A stretch of 11,458 bases of DNA from an uncultured Clostridia bacterium. Its GTDB lineage: Bacteria; Bacillota; Clostridia; Lachnospirales; Lachnospiraceae. This document shows positions 5,406-11,458 of the stretch, in pieces. The notes under the pieces were generated by a model, which was not told where the DNA came from, searched no databases, and was given only the letters and a program-made list of their open reading frames with translations. Both the position numbers and the translations under genes were made by a program. The stretch covers positions 1 through 11,458 of the forward strand of contig CAMZAI010000083.1 of assembly GCA_947304065.1 (NCBI GenBank), in the 5' to 3' direction. The stretch's first letter is position 1; every line of letters starts with the position of its first letter.

Positions 5406-8400
5406 ATGGCAAATACATTTAAGAAGATTGAAAAGCATGGCCTGTATTCGCCTGCATTTGAGCATGACAACTGCGGTATCGGCGCGATCATAGACATTGA
5501 GGGCAGGGCTGGCCACGCCCTGGTTTCCGATGCGCTCTCGATCGTTGAGAATCTTGAGCACAGGGCAGGTAAGGACGCAGAGGGCAAGACCGGCGACGGC
5601 GTCGGCATCCTTACGCAGATCCCGCACGCTTTCTTTGTGAAGAGGCTCAAGGAGCAGGGCGTGACCCTTCCCGGACCTAGGCAGTACGGCGTCGGCATGT
5701 TCTTCTTCCCTCAGAACGACCTTGATATGCGTCAGGCAAAGTCCATGTTCGAGATCATTACCCGCAAGGACGGCTTAAAGATCATCGCATGGCGCAAGGT
5801 TGACACAGACCCCGATGTGCTCGGCAGCAGGGCCAGGGAATGTATGCCCAACATTTACCAGGTATTCATCGAAAGGCCAGCGGATATTGCGGAAGATCTG
5901 GACTTCGACAGGAAGCTATATATCCTGCGCAGGGAGTTCGAGCAGTCGAGCGCGAATACCTACGTTCCCTCGCTTTCCTGCAGGACTATCGTTTATAAGG
6001 GCATGTTCCTTGTGGGACAGCTGCGCACGTTCTTCGCGGATCTGCGCGACGAGTCCTACGAGTCGGCCATTGCCATGGTACATTCCCGTTTCTCGACAAA
6101 TACGATGCCCAGCTGGAACAGGGCGCATCCCAACAGATTCATCGTGCACAACGGTGAGATAAATACTATTAAGGGCAATGCGGACAAGATGCTCGCACGC
6201 GAGGAAACCATGCATACTTCGGCGTTCTCGGCCGAGGACATGACGAAGGTACTTCCCGTGATCTCGCAGAGCGGTTCCGATTCCGCGATGCTCGACAATG
6301 TGCTTGAATTCCTCGTAATGAGCGGCATCGACCTGCCTCTCGCGATGAGCATAATGATCCCCGAGCCCTGGGCGCACAATGAGACGCTCACACAGGAGGA
6401 GAGGGATTTCTACCAGTATTACGCAACCATGATGGAGCCCTGGGACGGTCCCGCGTCGATCCTTTTCTCGGACGGCGATGTGATGGGCGCGATCCTCGAC
6501 CGCAACGGACTTCGCCCTTCAAGATATGTAGTGACCGACGACGGCAGGCTGATCCTTTCTTCCGAGGTCGGCGTTCTGCCTCTCGACGAGAGCCACATCG
6601 TAAAGAAGGAAAGACTTCATCCCGGCAAGATCCTGCTTGTGGATACAAAGCAGAAGAGAGTATTCGTCGATCAGGAGATCAAGGAAAAATACGCGCTTTC
6701 CGAGCCCTTCGGCGAGTGGCTCGACAGCAACCTGATCCATCTGGCAGACTTAAAGATCCCGAACAAAAAGGTTCCGATGCTTGCGGGCGAGGGAAGATCG
6801 AGACTTCAAAAGGCTTTCGGCTACACATGGGAGGATTATTACGACGGCATCCTCAACATGGCTCTCTCGGGCAATGAGAGCATCGGCTCGATGGGCGTTG
6901 ATACACCCATCGCGGCGCTTTCAGACAAATACCAGCCTCTGTTCTATTATTTCAAGCAGCAGTTCGCACAGGTAACGAATCCTCCGATCGACGCGCAGCG
7001 CGAGGAGATCGTAACCTCGAGGACCGTATATGTCGGTAAAAACGGCAATCTGCTCGAGCAGAAGCCCGGCAACTGCCACGTACTTAAGATCAATAATCCG
7101 ATACTGACCGACCTCGACCTCTTAAAGATCGAGAACATGAAGAGAGACGGCTTCAAGGTTTCAAAGGTATCGACACTGTATTATAAGAGCTCTCCGATGA
7201 AGATGGTCTTAAAGCACCTCTTCCTTGAGGTCGACAAGGCTTACAAAGAGGGTGCGAACATCCTGATCCTCTCCGACAGGGGAGTGGACGAGAACCATGT
7301 AGCGATCCCTTCGCTGCTTGCGGTTGCGGCAGTTCACAAGCATCTCGTAGACACGAGGAAATGTACCGCAATGTCGCTGATCCTTGAGTCCGCAGAGCCC
7401 AGGCAGGTTCATCATTTCGCGGCGCTGCTCGGCTACGGTGCATCGGCTGTCAATCCTTATCTTGCGCACGCCACGGTTGCGCAGCTGATCGAAGAGGAAC
7501 TGCTCGACAAGGACTATTATGCGGCCGTTGACGATTACGACGACGCGATCCTGTTCGGTATCGTAAAGATCGCTTCAAAGATGGGTATTTCCACGATCCA
7601 GTCATATCAGGGCAGCAAGATTTTCGAGGCGATCGGCATTTCGCCCGAGGTCATCGACGAGTACTTTACCGGCACGGTAAGCCGTGTGGGAGGCATCACA
7701 CTTGAGGATATAGGAAGGGCTGCAGACGCCCAGCACAGCCTGGCGTTTGATCCTTTGGGACTCGATGTTAATCTTGAATTTACCGCTCTCGGAAGGCATA
7801 AGTCGAGAAGCCAGGGTGAGAACCACAGATACAATCCCGCGACCATACATGCGCTGCAGACCGCGACCAGAGAGGGCAATTACGAGCGCTTCAAGGAGTA
7901 CACAAAGCTCGCGGATGCGGAAAGAACAGGGTATTTGAGGACCCTGCTTGATTTCAATGAAACGGCGGAAAAGGTACCGCTTGAGGAAGTAGAGGACGAG
8001 CATTCGATAGTAAAGCGCTTCAAGACCGGAGCCATGTCCTACGGCTCGATCTCGGAGGAAGCGCATGAGACGCTCGCGATCGCGATGAACCGCCTTCAGG
8101 GCAAGTCAAACAGCGGCGAGGGCGGCGAGAGCGACGAAAGACTGATGTCGGCCGGAACCGACCATGACAGGAGTTCGGCGATCAAGCAGGTAGCGAGCGG
8201 ACGTTTCGGCGTGACCAGCAGATATCTGGTGAGCGCCAAGGAACTCCAGATCAAGATGGCGCAGGGCGCGAAGCCCGGCGAGGGCGGTCATCTGCCCGGC
8301 AAGAAGGTTTATCCGTGGATCGCGAAGACCAGGCATTCAACGCCCGGCGTGAGCCTTATCTCACCTCCTCCGCACCACGATATCTATTCGATCGAGGATC

Positions 8401-9965
8401 TGGCACAGCTGATCTACGATCTGAAGAATGCAAACAAGAACGCGAGGATATCTGTAAAGCTTGTTTCCGAAGCAGGCGTCGGCACGGTTGCTGCGGGCGT
8501 TGCGAAGGCCGGAGCCGGAGTCATTCTGATCTCGGGCTATGACGGCGGAACGGGCGCCGCACCGCTTTCCTCGATACATAACGCGGGACTTCCGTGGGAA
8601 CTCGGACTTGCCGAGACTCATCAGACGCTGATCGCGAACGGCCTCAGGAATAAGGTCGTAATCGAGACGGACGGCAAACTGATGACCGGCAGGGACGTGG
8701 CGATCGCCGCGATCCTGGGCGCCGAGGAATTCGGATTTGCCACGGCTCCGCTTATCACAATGGGCTGCGTGATGATGAGACAGTGCCAGTCGGATACATG
8801 TCCGATGGGCGTTGCGACTCAGAACCCCGAACTCAGGAAGAGATTCGCGGGCAAGCCCGAGTATGTTGAGAACTTCATGCTCTTTATCGCAAGACAGCTC
8901 CGCGAGATCATGGCGTCGTTGGGCGTCCGCTCGGTTGAGGAGCTCGTCGGAAGAACGGATCTGCTCAAACTTAAAGAAGGCCTGACCGACGCGCAGAAAA
9001 AGCTCGATCTTTCGGGAATTCTGCTCGACATGTCCGATACGCCCCGCGACAAGGCTGTATTCGGCAAGGGTAATCTCTTTGATTTCGGACTTGAGAAGAC
9101 TCTCGACGAGAGCGTGCTCTTAAAGTCAAAGAGGCTGTTAAAGTCGATAAAGGAAGGCACGGCGTCGACTATCCAGGTCAATGTCGGCAATACCGACAGA
9201 ACCTTCGGAACCTTGCTCGGAGCCGAGATCACCAGACAGCATGCGGACGGACTTGACGAAGATACGATCACGATCAACTGCTCGGGCGCGGGCGGACAGA
9301 GCTTCGGAGCATTTATCCCGAAGGGCCTGACACTGAAGCTCACGGGAGACGCGAACGATTACTTCGGAAAGGGTCTTTCGGGCGGAAAGCTGACCGTTCA
9401 GGCACCGAAGGAAGCCAAATACGATCCTTCGGAGAACATCATGGTCGGCAATGTGGCTCTGTACGGCGCGACCTCCGGACAGGCTTACATCGCGGGAATG
9501 GCGGGCGAGCGCTTCGCCATCAGAAATTCCGGCGCTGTGGCTGTGGTTGAGGGCGTCGGTGAACACGGCTGCGAATACATGACAGGCGGATGCGTGGTAA
9601 TCCTCGGACCTACCGGAAAGAACTTCGCGGCAGGCATGAGCGGCGGCGTGGCTTACGTGCTCGACATGGACAACAGGCTGTACAGGAACCTGAACAAGCA
9701 GCTCGTCAACATGGAGACCGTTGAGCACAAGGCCGACCTCGACGAGCTGAAGCGCCTGATCACGGCACATGTCGAGAATACGGGTTCGGCGAAGGGAAAA
9801 AAGATACTCGATGATTTTGACAGGTATGTATCGCATTTTAAGAAGATCATACCCGTGGACTATAAGGAAATGCTGAGACTGATCGCGAAGGCCGAGGAAG
9901 AGGGAATGGATTCCGAAGCCGCGAAGATCGAAGCATTCAGGACGTTTGTCGGAGAAAAGGCTTAA
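5406..9965 (+). CDS. gltB: Glutamate synthase large (alpha) subunit
   Basis: Cytoplasmic iron-sulfur flavoprotein that hydrolyses glutamine and channels the ammonia to 2-oxoglutarate, making two glutamates. The 1519 residues match bacterial GltB length. Order of domains: class II glutamine amidotransferase from Cys23 (HDNCGIG), the expected nucleophile after removal of a 22-residue propeptide, with HSRFSTNT (226-233) and HNGEIN (248-253); central domain with NPPID (525-529); FMN/2-oxoglutarate synthase domain with SNSGEGGE (901-908), ISVKLV (1015-1020) and GYDGGTGAAP (1044-1053); the 3Fe-4S cysteines Cys1121, Cys1127 and Cys1132 spaced C-x5-C-x4-C; and the C-terminal GXGXG beta-helix (about 1272-1440). 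No key residue is missing. It is preceded by a perfect promoter and a structured leader and followed after 18 nt by gltD, so the two form an operon. Confidence 0.97.
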   Translation: MANTFKKIEKHGLYSPAFEHDNCGIGAIIDIEGRAGHALVSDALSIVENLEHRAGKDAEGKTGDGVGILTQIPHAFFVKRLKEQGVTLPGPRQYGVGMFFFPQNDLDMRQAKSMFEIITRKDGLKIIAWRKVDTDPDVLGSRARECMPNIYQVFIERPADIAEDLDFDRKLYILRREFEQSSANTYVPSLSCRTIVYKGMFLVGQLRTFFADLRDESYESAIAMVHSRFSTNTMPSWNRAHPNRFIVHNGEINTIKGNADKMLAREETMHTSAFSAEDMTKVLPVISQSGSDSAMLDNVLEFLVMSGIDLPLAMSIMIPEPWAHNETLTQEERDFYQYYATMMEPWDGPASILFSDGDVMGAILDRNGLRPSRYVVTDDGRLILSSEVGVLPLDESHIVKKERLHPGKILLVDTKQKRVFVDQEIKEKYALSEPFGEWLDSNLIHLADLKIPNKKVPMLAGEGRSRLQKAFGYTWEDYYDGILNMALSGNESIGSMGVDTPIAALSDKYQPLFYYFKQQFAQVTNPPIDAQREEIVTSRTVYVGKNGNLLEQKPGNCHVLKINNPILTDLDLLKIENMKRDGFKVSKVSTLYYKSSPMKMVLKHLFLEVDKAYKEGANILILSDRGVDENHVAIPSLLAVAAVHKHLVDTRKCTAMSLILESAEPRQVHHFAALLGYGASAVNPYLAHATVAQLIEEELLDKDYYAAVDDYDDAILFGIVKIASKMGISTIQSYQGSKIFEAIGISPEVIDEYFTGTVSRVGGITLEDIGRAADAQHSLAFDPLGLDVNLEFTALGRHKSRSQGENHRYNPATIHALQTATREGNYERFKEYTKLADAERTGYLRTLLDFNETAEKVPLEEVEDEHSIVKRFKTGAMSYGSISEEAHETLAIAMNRLQGKSNSGEGGESDERLMSAGTDHDRSSAIKQVASGRFGVTSRYLVSAKELQIKMAQGAKPGEGGHLPGKKVYPWIAKTRHSTPGVSLISPPPHHDIYSIEDLAQLIYDLKNANKNARISVKLVSEAGVGTVAAGVAKAGAGVILISGYDGGTGAAPLSSIHNAGLPWELGLAETHQTLIANGLRNKVVIETDGKLMTGRDVAIAAILGAEEFGFATAPLITMGCVMMRQCQSDTCPMGVATQNPELRKRFAGKPEYVENFMLFIARQLREIMASLGVRSVEELVGRTDLLKLKEGLTDAQKKLDLSGILLDMSDTPRDKAVFGKGNLFDFGLEKTLDESVLLKSKRLLKSIKEGTASTIQVNVGNTDRTFGTLLGAEITRQHADGLDEDTITINCSGAGGQSFGAFIPKGLTLKLTGDANDYFGKGLSGGKLTVQAPKEAKYDPSENIMVGNVALYGATSGQAYIAGMAGERFAIRNSGAVAVVEGVGEHGCEYMTGGCVVILGPTGKNFAAGMSGGVAYVLDMDNRLYRNLNKQLVNMETVEHKADLDELKRLITAHVENTGSAKGKKILDDFDRYVSHFKKIIPVDYKEMLRLIAKAEEEGMDSEAAKIEAFRTFVGEKA

Positions 9966-9983
9966 TTAACGAAGGAGAAGACA

Positions 9984-11458
9984 ATGGGAAAGACAACCGG
10001 TTTTCTTGAATATGAGAGAAGAGAAGGGAAGGTCAGGGAAGAAGCGGAACGCGTGCAGGATTTCAAAGAGTTCCACGAGAGGCTTCCTCTTTCGGAGCAG
10101 CAGATCCAGGCGTGCAGATGCATGAACTGCGGCGTTCCTTTCTGTCAGGCGGGCGCAATGCTCGCCGGGATGGCTTCGGGATGCCCGCTGCATAACCTTG
10201 TTCCCGAGATAAACGAACTGGTCTATCGCGGAAGGATGGCTGAGGCCTACAGAAGGCTTTCCGTCACGCATCCGTTCCCCGAGTTTACCTGCAGGGTCTG
10301 CCCCGCGCTGTGCGAAGCGGCCTGCACCTGCGGATACGAGGGCGAGGCTGTTTCGACGAAGGAAAACGAGAAAGCCGTTATCGAGTATGCTTTTGAGCAC
10401 GGTCTCGTTTCGGACGGTGAGCCCGCGGTCAGGACCGGAAAGAGAGTGGCGATAGTCGGAAGCGGACCTTCCGGACTTGCTGCCGCGAAGCAGCTTAACC
10501 GCAGAGGTCATCTCGTAACCGTTTACGAGCGCCGCGACCGTATAGGCGGACTGCTGCGCTACGGCATCCCGAACATGAAGCTTGACAAATCGGTGATCGA
10601 CCGCAGAATAGAACTTATGGAAAGGGCAGGGATCAGTTTTGTGATCAACGCCGACATCGGTAAGGACATTCCCGCGTCGAAGCTTGTCAGCGAATACGAT
10701 GCTGTCGTACTTGCGTGCGGAGCATCTAATCCCAGGGACATCAAGGTTCCGGGACGCGATGCGAAGGGCATACGCTTTGCGGTGGATTTCCTTTCCGAGG
10801 TTACGAAGAGCCTGCTTGATACGGGCTTTGCGAAGTTCCCGACAGAGCTTGCGAAAGGTAAGCATGTGATCGTCATCGGCGGCGGAGATACGGGCAACGA
10901 CTGCGTTGGAACGAGCATCAGACTCGGCGCGAAGAGCGTTACCCAGCTCGAGATGATGCCCGAGCCTCCGGCAAAGAGACTTCCTTCGAATTCCTGGCCC
11001 GAGTGGCCCAGAGTCCTCAAGACCGATTACGGCCAGGAGGAGGCTATCTGGAAGTTCGGTTCGGACCCCCGCATTTACCGGACTACCGTCAAGGAATTCA
11101 TTAAAGATAAAAAGGGTAATGTGAAGGCTGCGGTGCTGATCTCGCTCGAACCGAAAAAAGACCCCGCTACCGGACGCATGAACATGGTTCCGATCGAGGG
11201 CAGCGAAAAAGAGGTACCCGCGGATCTCGTGCTGATCGCGGCAGGTTTCCTCGGCAGTGAGAAATACGTGACGGACGATTTCGGAGTGGAGCTTGACGGC
11301 AGGACCAATGTCAGGACCGCACCCGGCGAACATGCGACATCGCGCGCTAAGGTTTATGTCACGGGAGACATGCATCGCGGACAGTCGCTGGTCGTATGGG
11401 CTCTTTCCGAAGGCGTGGGCGTCGCGAAACAGGTCGACAGGGACCTGATGGGGTATAC
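9984..11458 (+). CDS. gltD: Glutamate synthase small (beta) subunit (3' partial)
   Basis: NADPH-oxidising FAD subunit that passes electrons through iron-sulfur clusters to the FMN of GltB. The frame is open from ATG 9984 to the window end, 491 codons plus two bases with no stop. Cysteines for the 4Fe-4S clusters lie at 44, 46, 49, 54 and 67 (CRCMNCGVPFC, SGCP) and at 103, 106, 110, 114 and 116 (CRVCPALCEAACTC). The FAD-binding motif is VAIVGSGPSG (155-164), the NADPH-binding motif VIVIGGGDTGNDC (295-307), and the C-terminal FAD block VYVTGDMHRGQSLVVWALSEG-like region spans 457-477. Family members are about 470-500 residues, so only a few residues should be missing. GAAGGAGAAG (9971-9980) is the ribosome binding site. 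The 18-nt gap after gltB contains no terminator, which supports cotranscription. Confidence 0.96.
   Translation, partial: MGKTTGFLEYERREGKVREEAERVQDFKEFHERLPLSEQQIQACRCMNCGVPFCQAGAMLAGMASGCPLHNLVPEINELVYRGRMAEAYRRLSVTHPFPEFTCRVCPALCEAACTCGYEGEAVSTKENEKAVIEYAFEHGLVSDGEPAVRTGKRVAIVGSGPSGLAAAKQLNRRGHLVTVYERRDRIGGLLRYGIPNMKLDKSVIDRRIELMERAGISFVINADIGKDIPASKLVSEYDAVVLACGASNPRDIKVPGRDAKGIRFAVDFLSEVTKSLLDTGFAKFPTELAKGKHVIVIGGGDTGNDCVGTSIRLGAKSVTQLEMMPEPPAKRLPSNSWPEWPRVLKTDYGQEEAIWKFGSDPRIYRTTVKEFIKDKKGNVKAAVLISLEPKKDPATGRMNMVPIEGSEKEVPADLVLIAAGFLGSEKYVTDDFGVELDGRTNVRTAPGEHATSRAKVYVTGDMHRGQSLVVWALSEGVGVAKQVDRDLMGY

Noticed and set aside
5350..5493. 47-codon upstream open frame overlapping the gltB start out of frame
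   Set aside because: Its ATG lies in the loop/stem of a hairpin, only a weak GGA precedes it, and the peptide has no recognisable feature.
9138..9836. 232-codon open frame on the - strand opposite gltB
   Set aside because: Same explanation: codon-register mirror of gltB, which has clear GXGXG-domain sequence here.
9966..11375. 469-codon open frame on the - strand opposite gltD
   Set aside because: It is in exact codon register with gltD, so it stays open simply because gltD avoids the codons TTA, CTA and TCA. The + strand frame carries all GltD motifs and a ribosome binding site.

Overview
The window reads as a nitrogen-assimilation neighbourhood of an anaerobic low-G+C-group bacterium (Bacillota, Clostridia, most likely Lachnospiraceae from a gut or rumen source). 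This is inferred from the type III glutamine synthetase, the purine-rich ribosome binding sites, the Fn3 plus DUF6273 secreted protein and the sigma-A type promoters. Base composition is roughly balanced with G/C-rich third codon positions. All five genes lie on the + strand, no intergenic gap exceeds about 175 bases, and no RNA genes, insertion sequences or CRISPR arrays were seen.

Layout: (1) 1-2043, glutamine synthetase III, missing about 15-25 N-terminal residues at the window edge, followed by a strong intrinsic terminator. (2) 2189-3961, an ammonium channel fused at its C-terminus to a complete PII signalling domain. (3) 4036-5232, a secreted protein with a fibronectin type III domain and a DUF6273 domain. 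(4) 5406-9965, glutamate synthase large subunit. (5) 9984-11458, glutamate synthase small subunit, cut at the window edge only a few residues before its expected end.

Together, Amt brings in ammonium, glutamine synthetase fixes it onto glutamate, and GltB/GltD transfer the glutamine amide to 2-oxoglutarate (the GS-GOGAT cycle). The PII domain should report ATP/ADP and 2-oxoglutarate to the channel it is attached to. The secreted protein has no obvious role in this pathway and seems to be a separate transcription unit.

The genes themselves are of known families. The most interesting content is in the short gaps. Between amt and the secreted gene, one 37-base hairpin seems to be the upstream terminator, to hold the downstream extended -10 promoter in its loop, and to hold the downstream Shine-Dalgarno in its 3' arm. 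Upstream of gltB, a perfect consensus promoter is followed within about 15 bases of its predicted start by a terminator-like hairpin and then two perfect hairpins, giving a strongly structured leader of about 125 nt. I see no undescribed enzyme or defence system here.
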